Assembly (NCBI GenBank): GCA_903928895.1
Contig: CAIYSR010000037.1
Coordinates: 1-35,859 of the forward strand
DNA: 35,859 nucleotides
Reading direction: 5' to 3'
From: an uncultured Rhodospirillales bacterium
Lineage (GTDB): Bacteria; Pseudomonadota; Alphaproteobacteria; Acetobacterales; Acetobacteraceae
Part shown: positions 1 to 7,133 of the stretch, piece by piece
How positions within the stretch are numbered: position 1 is the first letter of the stretch
Layout of the letters: every line of letters starts with the position of its first letter
Position numbers and translations under genes: made by a program
Notes under the pieces: generated by a model
What the model was told of the DNA's origin: nothing
Seen by the model: only the letters and a program-made list of their open reading frames with translations
Database searches by the model: none

Positions 1-16
1 AAGCAAAAAACTTTTA
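1..16 (+). repeat. Truncated copy of the AT-rich hairpin repeat
   Basis: The window opens with AAGCAAAAAACTTTTA. This matches the right end of the intergenic hairpin repeat seen whole at 5528-5560, 10889-10923 and 26814-26848, where GAAGC is followed by AAAAAACTTT. The left arm and T-run lie outside the window. Confidence 0.7.
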
Positions 17-40
17 TCCGATGGCAGGCCGGGGCACCTA

Positions 41-69
41 TTGACCGGGGGGGAGGGGGTTTCTAGCGT
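41..69 (+). promoter_or_regulatory. Candidate promoter of the acetamidase gene
   Basis: TTGACC at 41-46 is followed, after a 17-base G-rich spacer, by TAGCGT at 64-69. The -35 is good and the -10 weak. It lies 30 bases upstream of the start codon at 99, in the only space available. A ribosome binding site GGAGAG is at 89-94. Confidence 0.4.
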
Positions 70-98
70 CGTCGCTTGCAGAATTTCCGGAGAGTCCG

Positions 99-1001
99 AT
101 GGCCACGCATCGTTTTCAGCCGACCCGCTATTATAACGTGATCGGCACGGCCGAGCCGTGTCTGCTTGTGGCGGATGGCGATACGGTGATTGCGCAGACG
201 GTGGATGCCTCGGGGCTGGATGCGCGGGAGATGGCGGTGGCGCCGCGGCCGAATCCGATGACCGGGCCGTTCTACATCGAGGGGGCGGAGCCGGGGGATA
301 CGCTGTCGGTGCGGATCGACCGGCTGACGCCGAGCCGGGGGACGGGGTGGACGTATTCGCCGCTTGCGCTGACGGTGCTGGACCCGGCGGCGATCGCGGA
401 GCGGCCGGCGAGCGAGCGGGCGGTGTGGGAGATCGACGCGGCGGCAGGCGTGGTGCGGCTGCGCGAGCCGCCGCCGGCGCTGGCCGGGTTTGCGCCGGCG
501 ATCCAGCCGATGATCGGCTGTTTCGGGGTGGCGCCGGCGCTGGGGCAGGCGCTGTCGACGGCGACCAGCGCGCAGAACGGCGGCAACATGGATTACCGGC
601 TGTTCGCGCCGGGAACGACGGCGTGGCTGCCGGTTTCAGTGCCGGGGGCGCTGTTTTACCTGGGCGACGGGCATGCCTGCCAGGGCGACGGGGAAATCGT
701 GGGCACCGGGATCGAGACCTCGTTCGAAATGGAGGTGACGTTCCGGGTGCTGAAACGCACGATCACCTGGCCGCGGGGGGAGACGGCGGAGGACATCTTC
801 ACGGTGGGCAATGCGCGGCCGCTGGACCAGGCGTTGCAGCATGCGACGACGGAAATGGTGCGCTGGCTGGGCGAGGACTACGGGCTCGACCAGCGGGCGG
901 CGAGCCATGTGATGGGGCAGGTGGTGCGGTATGACGTGGGCAATGTGTTCAATCCGGCGTTCACGGTGGCGTGCCGGATTGCGAAGCGGTGGTTGCGGTA
1001 G
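99..1001 (+). CDS. Acetamidase/formamidase family protein
   Basis: This 300-residue protein belongs to the FmdA/AmdA acetamidase/formamidase family, whose members hydrolyse short-chain amides to ammonia and a carboxylate in the cytoplasm. Seen directly: a middle segment GGNMDYRLF followed by GDGHACQGDGE, the His/Asp-rich core typical of the family, then GTGIETSFEM. The length is usual for the family. GGAGAG sits 4 bases before the ATG and sets the start. The last ~50 codons are repeated at 2150-2299 beyond an intervening methyltransferase gene, so the 3' end of this gene is either the original or a replacement brought in with that insertion. No amide-uptake genes lie beside it, so the substrate cannot be inferred. 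Confidence 0.9.
   Translation: MATHRFQPTRYYNVIGTAEPCLLVADGDTVIAQTVDASGLDAREMAVAPRPNPMTGPFYIEGAEPGDTLSVRIDRLTPSRGTGWTYSPLALTVLDPAAIAERPASERAVWEIDAAAGVVRLREPPPALAGFAPAIQPMIGCFGVAPALGQALSTATSAQNGGNMDYRLFAPGTTAWLPVSVPGALFYLGDGHACQGDGEIVGTGIETSFEMEVTFRVLKRTITWPRGETAEDIFTVGNARPLDQALQHATTEMVRWLGEDYGLDQRAASHVMGQVVRYDVGNVFNPAFTVACRIAKRWLR
852..1001 (+). repeat. Direct repeat, copy 1: 3' end of the acetamidase gene
   Basis: This stretch aligns without gaps to 2150-2299 at an offset of 1298 bases. From 871 to 1001 I count eight differences in 131 bases. Six are at third codon positions and silent, and two change residues (Gln to Arg, Val to Leu). The match fades before about 852 and only traces remain after the stop codon. 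The two copies flank the methyltransferase gene 1056-2144. Confidence 0.9.
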
Positions 1002-1055
1002 GGCGGTGTCGCACGGCGCAGGGTTCGTGGCTTCAAGTCGGGAATGGTGCGCGCA

Positions 1056-2144
1056 ATGTCGGTGAAAATCTCTCTGGATGCGATCGGGCTCGCGCACGGC
1101 ACGGACAAGTCTTCATTTCATCACAACTACCTGAATTTTTACGAGACCCATTTCGCGAGGTTGCGTGAGCGGGCGATCACCGTGCTGGAGATCGGGATCC
1201 TGAACGGCGCGTCCTTGAAGGTCTGGAAGGATTATTTCCCGCGCGCGAAGATCGTGGGCGCGGACATCATGCCTGCGACGAAGAAATTCGAGGAGGACCG
1301 GGTCAGCGTCGAAATATTGGATCAGTCCAATATCGAGGAACTTACGTCGCTTGCGACCAGACACGGACCCTTCGATATCATCATCGAGGATGGTTCGCAC
1401 ATGTGGGAGCACCAGATCACCACTTTACGAACGTTGTTTCTGTTCGTGAAAAAAGATGGGATCTATATTGTCGAGGATTTGCAAACAAACTACGGATCGC
1501 TCCGCGACGACTACCGAGGCATATCGGGTCGGACCTGCGTCGACTATCTCAAATCCTGGCTCGATCTCTGCGTGGCAGACGACGAGTTGCCGCTTGAACA
1601 GGTCGAGGATGCGTTCCTGCGGACTTATGGACGGTCCGTTCGTTTTCTCGCCTTCTACCGTCGCGCCTGTTTGATCCAAAAGGCGTACCGTGCCCCGATA
1701 CGGGAACGCAATCCCGGGTCGCCGCTGCGCCGCATCGCCAAGCCGCTGTCCGCCTGCAAGGTTCATGTGCTGGCGCATATCAGCGGCATCGGCGATGTCG
1801 TCGGAAACGGCGGATACGTTCACCTCGGCGATGATCCGGCGTCGTTCCAGGGGCTTTCCATTGATTCGCCGGCCGCCCCGGTTGAATACCGGGTTCGTTC
1901 GTTCGACGGTTTATGGAGCGAGTGGACCGCGAACAACGGGTTTGTCGGAACGCGCGGCCAGGCGCGCCTGTTGTCGGGCGTGGCGGTTCGGCTGGCCGGC
2001 GGCGCCAAGGAGGGTTGTGTGCTGCGCGTGTCGGGACGGTTCGCCGGTTCCGCAGCGATCGTCGAAGCCGGGGATGGCGAGGACTGCACGGCCGCGTCAG
2101 GTGGCGCGCTGTGCGGCCTTCAGGTCGATATCGAGGGACGGTGA
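1056..2144 (+). CDS. Class I SAM-dependent methyltransferase with C-terminal ChW-like beta repeats
   Basis: The N-terminal half resembles the MycE/TylE-type sugar O-methyltransferases. It starts with GLAHGTDKSS, followed by the SAM motif VLEIGILNGASLK and the acidic motif IIIEDGSHMWEHQ, which usually contributes metal and SAM contacts. The last ~110 residues form a separate domain with two tandem units, AHISGIGDV and EYRVRSFDGLWSEW followed by GTRGQ. This pattern resembles the ChW (W-repeat) modules found on surface-associated proteins. The likely role is methylation of a sugar or glycan (inference). I prefer the ATG at 1056, with GGGA at 1040-1043 upstream; an in-frame ATG at 1044 would add four residues but sits directly on that GGGA. 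The first two thirds of the gene are visibly less GC-rich than its neighbours, and the gene lies between two copies of the acetamidase 3' end. Both point to acquisition by transfer. Confidence 0.82.
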   Translation: MSVKISLDAIGLAHGTDKSSFHHNYLNFYETHFARLRERAITVLEIGILNGASLKVWKDYFPRAKIVGADIMPATKKFEEDRVSVEILDQSNIEELTSLATRHGPFDIIIEDGSHMWEHQITTLRTLFLFVKKDGIYIVEDLQTNYGSLRDDYRGISGRTCVDYLKSWLDLCVADDELPLEQVEDAFLRTYGRSVRFLAFYRRACLIQKAYRAPIRERNPGSPLRRIAKPLSACKVHVLAHISGIGDVVGNGGYVHLGDDPASFQGLSIDSPAAPVEYRVRSFDGLWSEWTANNGFVGTRGQARLLSGVAVRLAGGAKEGCVLRVSGRFAGSAAIVEAGDGEDCTAASGGALCGLQVDIEGR

Positions 2145-2149
2145 TCCCG

Positions 2150-2299
2150 GGGATGGGGCGATGGCTGGGCGAGGATTACGGACTCGACCGGCGGGCGGCG
2201 AGCCATGTGATGGGGCAGGTGGTGCGATATGACGTGGGCAATGTGTTCAACCCGGCGTTCACTTTGGCGTGCCGGATCGCGAAGCGGTGGTTGCGGTAG
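2150..2299 (+). pseudogene. Acetamidase 3'-end fragment (direct repeat, copy 2)
   Basis: This fragment repeats the last ~50 codons of the acetamidase gene, stop codon included, beginning five bases after the methyltransferase stop. It has no start codon or ribosome binding site of its own, so it is probably not translated. The reading frame is intact and most differences from copy 1 are silent, so both copies were under protein-level selection before they came together. That fits a related allele brought in by recombination better than an old decaying tandem duplication. It ends ten bases from the 3' end of the convergent methyltransferase-HNH gene. Confidence 0.88.
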
Positions 2300-2308
2300 G
2301 GGGGCGGT

Positions 2309-4030
2309 TTAGAGGCGGTTGGCTTGAGACGTGCCCGGCCATTCGGGTGCCTGCGTGTCCTGGAGCAGACGCAGGCGGCGGAAATCGAGGGCGGCGAAGA
2401 GGTCGTCGACATCGTGGGGTCGATCAAGCGCGAGGGGCAGCGTGGTGCGTGCCTCTTCCGCGAAACGCAGGCGAATGGCGGGCGTCGCTGACAAATAGGT
2501 TTCCTGCCACCAGTCGATGATGCGCGGGCGGGCTTCGGCGAGGGCGCCGGCGGTGACGATGCGTTCGCGCTTTTCGTGCTGGTTGATCGTTGGGGTGGAG
2601 GGGAGAAGGTTCCACAGGTCGCCGCAGGGCCAGGCCGACCAGGGCAGGCAGTGGTCGATGTCGATCGCGCCTTGGCGGAGGACCCGGCCGGACCAGACGC
2701 AGGCGATGGTGTCACCGCGATCAAGGCGTTGGCGGACGAGATCGCGGACGAGGCCGGTATCGCGGTCGGGTTCGCTCCAGGTGAGTGCCGCCATGATCTC
2801 ATCGGCGGTGACGATGCGGTTGTCACGCGTGGTGTAACCGCGGATCAGGCGGACCCATTCGGCGACGAGCATGGGCTCGATCCAGGCGGACATGCGGCGG
2901 AGCGCCTGCCAGACGGCGAGGGGAACGCGGGTGGTGCCGTATTCCCAGAGCAGGTCGAGACCGATATCGATGGCCGCGTCACCGCGGGGGATGCGGCCAT
3001 AACTGGTCGGGAAGACCGGCTGGTTGTTGGCGAAGGTCAGGTGGGTCGCCGGCATGTCCGAAATGACATGCGCGGCGTCGGCGAGTGCGCGGCGCAGCGC
3101 CGTCCCGGTCGGTCCGGCGAAGGAGGCACCGGGGCGGAGGTCAAACGGGGCCACGGGGGCGAGCGCGCGGAAGGCGTCCTTGACGAAGCCCATGCGCCCG
3201 TCGGGGGTTTGTGGCAGGCCGCGGGCGATCAGCGGCTTGAACATGCGGATCCAATAGAGCGCGATTAGGCCGAGCGGGAGTTCGACATCCTCGCCGATTT
3301 CGCGGGCGACGTTGGGGGAGGCATCGGCGATGCGGGCGATGCAGCGGAGCAGGGCGAGTTTGTAGGTCGCGGATTTTTCCTGGCGGAGGATGACGCCTCG
3401 GAGCAGCGGGAGCGCGGCGCCGCCGTCGTCGGGCAGGTCGAGAATGACGGTTTGCCAGCGGATATCGGTCCGGCCGCCGCGATCCTCCTGGCGGTCGGTC
3501 GCGACACGAAGGGCGAGGCCGTGATCGATGCCGAGCCGTTCGACCTCGTGGGCATCGACGGGCCACATAGGGCGGTCCGGTGGGGCCGGGCCGTGGCGCA
3601 GGGTGAGCATCATGCGGCCGCCCGGCTTGAGGAGGGTTGCGAGTTTGCGCATGGCGCGCGGCCGGTCTTCGGGCGGGATGTGCATCCAGACGCCGCTGAG
3701 CCAGATCAGGTCGAAGCCGAGGCCGAGGCGATGGACGTTTGCCAAGGCGGGGAGGCGGTCATCGAGCCAACGGATCAGGGGCGAGGGGCGTCGCCGGGCT
3801 GCTTCCTCGCGCAGGGCGGTTGCGGGTTCGGCGGCGACGACCTGCCAGCCGCGGGCGGCGAACCAGGCGGCGTCGCGTCCGCTGCCGGCGCCGACGTCAA
3901 GGACGAGGCCTGGGGAGGGGCTGAGGAAGGGGAGTGCGCCGGCGTGGACATCCTCGAAACCGAACGCGTCGTAGGCCTCCGCGAATTCGCGGAAGCCACG
4001 ATGGTAGGGGGTCACGGTGTCCCAACTCAT
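2309..4030 (-). CDS. Fusion of a class I methyltransferase and an HNH nuclease
   Basis: The 573-residue protein has two recognisable parts. Residues ~40-150 form a SAM-binding Rossmann domain with VLDVGAGSGRDAAWF (motif I), AAEPA, and LLKPGGRMMLTL. This resembles small-molecule or RNA class I methyltransferases and lacks the DPPY or NPPY motif of DNA adenine enzymes. Residues ~445-490 form an HNH nuclease core: IDIDHCLPWS (His460), DLWNLLP (Asn474), then NQHEKRERI. This pattern is typical of HNH endonucleases that cut nucleic acid. The central ~250 residues contain GVILRQEKSATYKLALLR and LPLGLIALYWIRMFKPLI, a helical region I associate with that HNH type. The combination suggests a single-chain modification and cleavage protein, possibly anti-phage or mobile-element related (inference). 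No separate specificity or helicase gene lies beside it. It converges on the duplicated acetamidase end. Confidence 0.85.
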   Translation of the reverse strand: MSWDTVTPYHRGFREFAEAYDAFGFEDVHAGALPFLSPSPGLVLDVGAGSGRDAAWFAARGWQVVAAEPATALREEAARRRPSPLIRWLDDRLPALANVHRLGLGFDLIWLSGVWMHIPPEDRPRAMRKLATLLKPGGRMMLTLRHGPAPPDRPMWPVDAHEVERLGIDHGLALRVATDRQEDRGGRTDIRWQTVILDLPDDGGAALPLLRGVILRQEKSATYKLALLRCIARIADASPNVAREIGEDVELPLGLIALYWIRMFKPLIARGLPQTPDGRMGFVKDAFRALAPVAPFDLRPGASFAGPTGTALRRALADAAHVISDMPATHLTFANNQPVFPTSYGRIPRGDAAIDIGLDLLWEYGTTRVPLAVWQALRRMSAWIEPMLVAEWVRLIRGYTTRDNRIVTADEIMAALTWSEPDRDTGLVRDLVRQRLDRGDTIACVWSGRVLRQGAIDIDHCLPWSAWPCGDLWNLLPSTPTINQHEKRERIVTAGALAEARPRIIDWWQETYLSATPAIRLRFAEEARTTLPLALDRPHDVDDLFAALDFRRLRLLQDTQAPEWPGTSQANRL

Positions 4031-4099
4031 GAGCGGTTCGGTGGCTTCCCTGGCGGTGCCGTTCGTGGGGGAACTGTCGCACGGCGCGGCGGGGCGTCA

Positions 4100-4117
4100 A
4101 TCCAATTTCAAATGGAT
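4100..4117. promoter_or_regulatory. Imperfect palindrome upstream of the methyltransferase-HNH gene
   Basis: ATCCAATTTCAAATGGAT is a near-palindrome that stands out as AT-rich in a GC-rich gap. On the minus strand it abuts a TTGACG (4100 down to 4095), about 65 bases before the start codon at 4030. The matching -10 position is poor (ACAGTT), so the promoter itself is uncertain. It could be an operator for the fusion gene. Confidence 0.3.
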
Positions 4118-4149
4118 GCGGGTCCAGGGGCCGCGGGCTCCTGGCGGGT

Positions 4150-4175
4150 CGAGGGCAGAGCCCTCGCCTTTCTTG
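4150..4175 (+). terminator. Hairpin CGAGGGC-AGA-GCCCTCG with pyrimidine tail
   Basis: A perfect 7-base stem with a three-base loop at 4150-4166 is followed on the plus strand by CCTTTCTT. No plus-strand gene reads into it. On the minus strand it follows the thioesterase stop codon but lacks a T-run there. It may be a degenerate terminator or a short palindromic repeat. Confidence 0.35.
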
Positions 4176-4178
4176 CCT

Positions 4179-4586
4179 TCAAAACTCCGGCACGAACCAT
4201 TGGTCAAGGGTTGCGCGCCAGGCTTCGGTGAGGGGCATGGCTTTGCGGGTGGTCATGTCGAAGGCGGCGAGGACGGTGTGGGCGCGGGCGGTGATTTCGT
4301 TTTCGTAGATCAGGTGTTGGCGGAGGTGGAAGGATTTGTTGCCGAGTTTGTGGATGACGGTTTCGCAGCGGACGTCGCCGGGCCAGTTCATTTCGCGGAG
4401 GAAGTCGAGTTCGAGGCGGGCGATGACGACGCCGTGGCCGGCTTCGGGTTTGAGGATGCCGGCTTCGCGGACGAGTTCGACGCGGCCGGCTTCGAGGATG
4501 ACCGAGTAGATCGCGTTGTTGATGTGGCCGAGCATGTCGGTGTCGTTGAAGCGGAGCTTCTCCGTGGTGATGCGCGGGGCGCCCAT
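4179..4586 (-). CDS. Acyl-CoA thioesterase, hot-dog fold (YbgC/FadM/4HBT family)
   Basis: The 135-residue protein is a single hot-dog domain. The motif FNDTDMLGHINNAIY holds the Asp (Asp17) that is catalytic in 4-hydroxybenzoyl-CoA thioesterase relatives, and the later strands GDVRCETVIHKLGNKSF and FDMTTRKAMP fit the fold. It likely hydrolyses an acyl-CoA to the free acid in the cytoplasm, but the chain specificity cannot be read from sequence. It begins six bases after the stop codon of the methionine aminopeptidase gene and is probably co-transcribed with it. Confidence 0.88.
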   Translation of the reverse strand: MGAPRITTEKLRFNDTDMLGHINNAIYSVILEAGRVELVREAGILKPEAGHGVVIARLELDFLREMNWPGDVRCETVIHKLGNKSFHLRQHLIYENEITARAHTVLAAFDMTTRKAMPLTEAWRATLDQWFVPEF

Positions 4587-4592
4587 GGCTCG

Positions 4593-5399
4593 TCAGGCCG
4601 TGGGGTAGGGTGGTTTGTCGAGGCCGACGGGGGAGAGGGTGAAGATTTCGACCCCGGTTTCGGTGACGCCGACCATGTGTTCGAACTGGGTGGAGAGGCT
4701 GCGGTCCCTCGTGACGGCGGTCCAGCCGTCATCGAGAACTTTCACGTCGGGGCGGCCGGCGTTGATCATGGGTTCGATGGTGAAGAACATGCCGGGTTTG
4801 AGGATGGGGCCTTCGCCTTTGCGGCCGAAGTGCAGCACGTTGGGGGGGGCGTGGAAGGTGCGGCCGATGCCGTGGCCGCAGAAGTCGCGCACGACGGAGT
4901 AGCCTTTGGGTTCGACGTGGGCCTGGATGGCGGCGCCGATGTGGCCGAAGGTGTTGCCGGGTTTGACGGCTTCGATGCCGAGCATCATGGCGTCGTAGGT
5001 GACTTCGATGAGGCGTTTGGCTTTGGTGGAGGGGGGGCCGGCGCAGTACATGCGGCTGGAATCGCCGAACCAGCCGTCGAGGATGACGGTGACGTCGATG
5101 TTGAGGACGTCCCCGGGGTCAAGCTGGCGTTCGCCGGGGATGCCGTGGCAGACGACGTGGTTGATGGAGATGCAGACGGAGTTGGGGTAGCCGCGGTAGT
5201 TGAGCGGCGCCGGGGTGGCGTTGTGGGCGAGGATGTACTCGTGGCAGATGCGGTCGAGTTCGCCGGTGGTGATGCCGGGGCGGACGTGGGGGCCGATCAT
5301 GTCCAGCGTGGCGGCGGCGAGGCGGCCGGCCGCGCGCATGGGGGCGAAGTCCTCGGGGTGGTGGAGGGTGATCCGCCGTCCATCGTTGCTGCCGTCCAT
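4593..5399 (-). CDS. map: Type I methionine aminopeptidase
   Basis: This 268-residue enzyme removes the initiator methionine from nascent proteins. The five metal ligands of the family are visible in order: the two Asp in LNIDVTVILDGWFGDSSRM, the His in FCGHGIGRTFH, the Glu in FFTIEPMI, and the Glu in STQFEHMVGV. The substrate His lies in NHVVCHGIPG. Length and lack of an N-terminal extension fit the bacterial type Ia enzyme. The gene is followed after six bases by the thioesterase gene. An AT-rich hairpin repeat lies about 125 bases upstream of its start. Confidence 0.96.
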   Translation of the reverse strand: MDGSNDGRRITLHHPEDFAPMRAAGRLAAATLDMIGPHVRPGITTGELDRICHEYILAHNATPAPLNYRGYPNSVCISINHVVCHGIPGERQLDPGDVLNIDVTVILDGWFGDSSRMYCAGPPSTKAKRLIEVTYDAMMLGIEAVKPGNTFGHIGAAIQAHVEPKGYSVVRDFCGHGIGRTFHAPPNVLHFGRKGEGPILKPGMFFTIEPMINAGRPDVKVLDDGWTAVTRDRSLSTQFEHMVGVTETGVEIFTLSPVGLDKPPYPTA

Positions 5400-5525
5400 C
5401 GGTGATCTCCAGGGGCGGCGCGGGCCGCTTGTGCCTCAATCGGCGGAAGATGCGCAAGCGGGGGCGTCGGTGCAAGGGCCTGGGCGGAATGGCGTTGGGT
5501 TGATTGGCGCAGGGCAGGGAGGCGA

Positions 5526-5642
5526 GCGCTTCTTTTTTGTAAAAAAGAAGCAAAAAACTTTCGTCCCCTGGAGTCTCCGGGTGATCGCGGGAGGCCATGG
5601 GTGACGTTTTTTTGCTTCTTTTTTTCCAAAAAAAGAAGCGCT
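5526..5642. repeat. Composite AT-rich inverted repeat element
   Basis: Two hairpins face each other. The first, at 5528-5551, is GCTTCTTTTTT-gt-AAAAAAGAAGC, followed by AAAAAACTTT. The second, at 5614-5639, is GCTTC and seven T, CC, then seven A and GAAGC, preceded by GTTTTTTT. The outer arms (AGCGCTTC and GAAGCGCT) and the tails are inverted relative to each other, so the whole element can fold as one long cruciform. The centre begins CCCCTGGAGTCTCC, shared with the element at 10887-11005. It lies between the 5' end of map and the 3' end of the D,D-carboxypeptidase gene and could terminate the latter. Confidence 0.9.
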
Positions 5643-5659
5643 TTCTTCCTAAAATCGGC

Positions 5660-6838
5660 TCAGCGACTGGCGAGTTGCTGCGGATCGAGCCGGACGGTGG
5701 CGCAGGCGAGGTGTTGGCGGGCCATGGCGGAGCAGGTGGTGCGGGCTTCGGTTTCGCTGAGGCCGACGACCTGGGCGCGCCAGAGGGTTTTGCGGCTTTG
5801 GGTGATGCTTTCGACGCGGGGTTCGCCGGCGTTGGCGACGCGGCGCGCGGTGGCGGCGGCCTGGCGGGCGGCGGCTTCGGAGGTGAAGGCGCCGGCCTGG
5901 ATGGCCCAGCGGGCGGCGGGGCGGGGCGGCAGGGGCGCGGCCTGGGCGGAGCCGATGAGGCCGCGCGGGCGGGCGGCGGGGGGGGCGCCGAGGTCGAGCC
6001 GGTCGAAGCCTTGGTTGAGCAGGGCGATCATGTGGATGTCGCGTTCCGGGGCGTGGGCGGCGCCGAGGACGACGCCGACGATGCGCACGCCGCCGCGGAC
6101 GGCGGAGCTGACGAGGTTGAAGCCGGAGGCTTCGGTGTAGCCGGTCTTGATGCCGTCGGCGCCGGGATAGGTTTCGAGCAGGTGGTCGTGCGAGGGGATG
6201 AGGCGGCCGTGGAAGCGGAAGCTGGGGGTGGAGAAGTAGCGGTATTCGGCCGGGAAATCATGGGCGAGGCGGCGGCCGAGGGTGGCCATGTCGCGCGCGG
6301 TGGTCCACTGGTCCGGGTCGGGAAGGCCGGAGGCGTTGCGGAAGGTGCTGCCGGCCATGCCGAGGGCGCGGGCGCGCAGCGTCATCATCTGGGCGAAGCG
6401 GGGTTCCTCGACGCCGAGCATTTCGCCGAGGGCGGCGGCGGCGTCGTTGGCGGATTTGGTGACGAGGCCGAGGATCGCCTCGTGGACGGTGAGGCGGGTG
6501 CCGGGCATCAGGCCGAGCTTGGAGGGGGCGGCGGCGGCGGCGCGGGGCGAGACCGGCACGATCTGCTGGAGGGTGATGCGACGGTCACGCAGGGCTTCGA
6601 AGACCATATAGAGCGTCATCATCTTGGTCAGGCTGGCCGGATGGCGCGGCTCGTCGGGGCTCACGGCCGAGAGGATACGCCCGCCGTCGGCCTCGATGAC
6701 GATGGAGCTGTAGCGGGCCGAGCCGATCTGGGCGTGGGCGACCGTGGCATGGGCGAGCATGGCGAGCAGCGCCGTGCCAAGCCAGGCGGTGATGCGTCGG
6801 GCGGCATGAAGGGACGGCGAGGCCGGGCCGCGAGGCAT
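5660..6838 (-). CDS. D-alanyl-D-alanine carboxypeptidase (peptidase S11) with C-terminal SPOR domain
   Basis: This 392-residue periplasmic penicillin-binding protein trims the terminal D-Ala from peptidoglycan stem peptides. Residues ~15-36 form a cleavable signal peptide ending AHA. The three S11 motifs are present: SLTK (nucleophile Ser69, Lys72), SAN (129-131) and KTG (231-233). After a Pro/Arg-rich linker, residues ~310-390 form a SPOR domain starting RWAIQAGAF. SPOR domains bind glycan strands stripped of side peptides at the division septum, which would place the enzyme there. It is divergent from the phasin gene, with about 295 bases between. The composite hairpin element follows its stop codon. 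Confidence 0.93.
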   Translation of the reverse strand: MPRGPASPSLHAARRITAWLGTALLAMLAHATVAHAQIGSARYSSIVIEADGGRILSAVSPDEPRHPASLTKMMTLYMVFEALRDRRITLQQIVPVSPRAAAAAPSKLGLMPGTRLTVHEAILGLVTKSANDAAAALGEMLGVEEPRFAQMMTLRARALGMAGSTFRNASGLPDPDQWTTARDMATLGRRLAHDFPAEYRYFSTPSFRFHGRLIPSHDHLLETYPGADGIKTGYTEASGFNLVSSAVRGGVRIVGVVLGAAHAPERDIHMIALLNQGFDRLDLGAPPAARPRGLIGSAQAAPLPPRPAARWAIQAGAFTSEAAARQAAATARRVANAGEPRVESITQSRKTLWRAQVVGLSETEARTTCSAMARQHLACATVRLDPQQLASR

Positions 6839-6999
6839 GAAAGGCGTACTCCACGTCGTGTCGCGGCGACCGTAGCGGCGGGGGGCGTGACCTGTCCAGG
6901 CCAGATCGACAAAAATCTTGCCATTTGAAAGGGTTGCGCACCGGGTTCGGGCGGGACGGAGGGATGTCGGATTTTTATGTTGCGGTGCACAAAAAGTGC

Positions 7000-7028
7000 T
7001 TGACCCGAGGCGGCCCGCCTCATAGATA
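7000..7028 (+). promoter_or_regulatory. Promoter of the phasin gene
   Basis: TTGACC (7000-7005), a 17-base spacer, and TAGATA (7023-7028) make a good sigma-70-type promoter. Transcription would start at about 7035, inside the palindrome at 7034-7048, leaving a leader of roughly 100 bases before the phasin start codon. Confidence 0.65.
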
Positions 7029-7033
7029 GGCGT

Positions 7034-7048
7034 TGCTGCATCGCAGCA
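7034..7048. promoter_or_regulatory. Probable PhaR operator
   Basis: TTGCTGCATCGCAGCA contains the palindrome TGCTGC-ATC-GCAGCA. The CTGC-N3-GCAG core matches the site described for PhaR, the repressor of phasin genes in Paracoccus that is released when polyhydroxybutyrate appears. It sits just downstream of the -10 box, where a bound repressor would block transcription. The phaR gene itself is not in this window. Confidence 0.7.
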
Positions 7049-7133
7049 TAAATTTCACGCCATCGCGGCGGCCGGTCTGGTGGACATCCCCCCACCGCCG
7101 CGGCGGCGCCGGCACATAGAGGAGTTTCGACCC

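Noticed and set aside
1314-1333. Perfect inverted repeat ATATTGGA-TCAG-TCCAATAT inside the methyltransferase gene
   Set aside because: It lies in coding sequence away from any gene end, with no T-run. In an AT-richer gene an 8-base stem can occur by chance.
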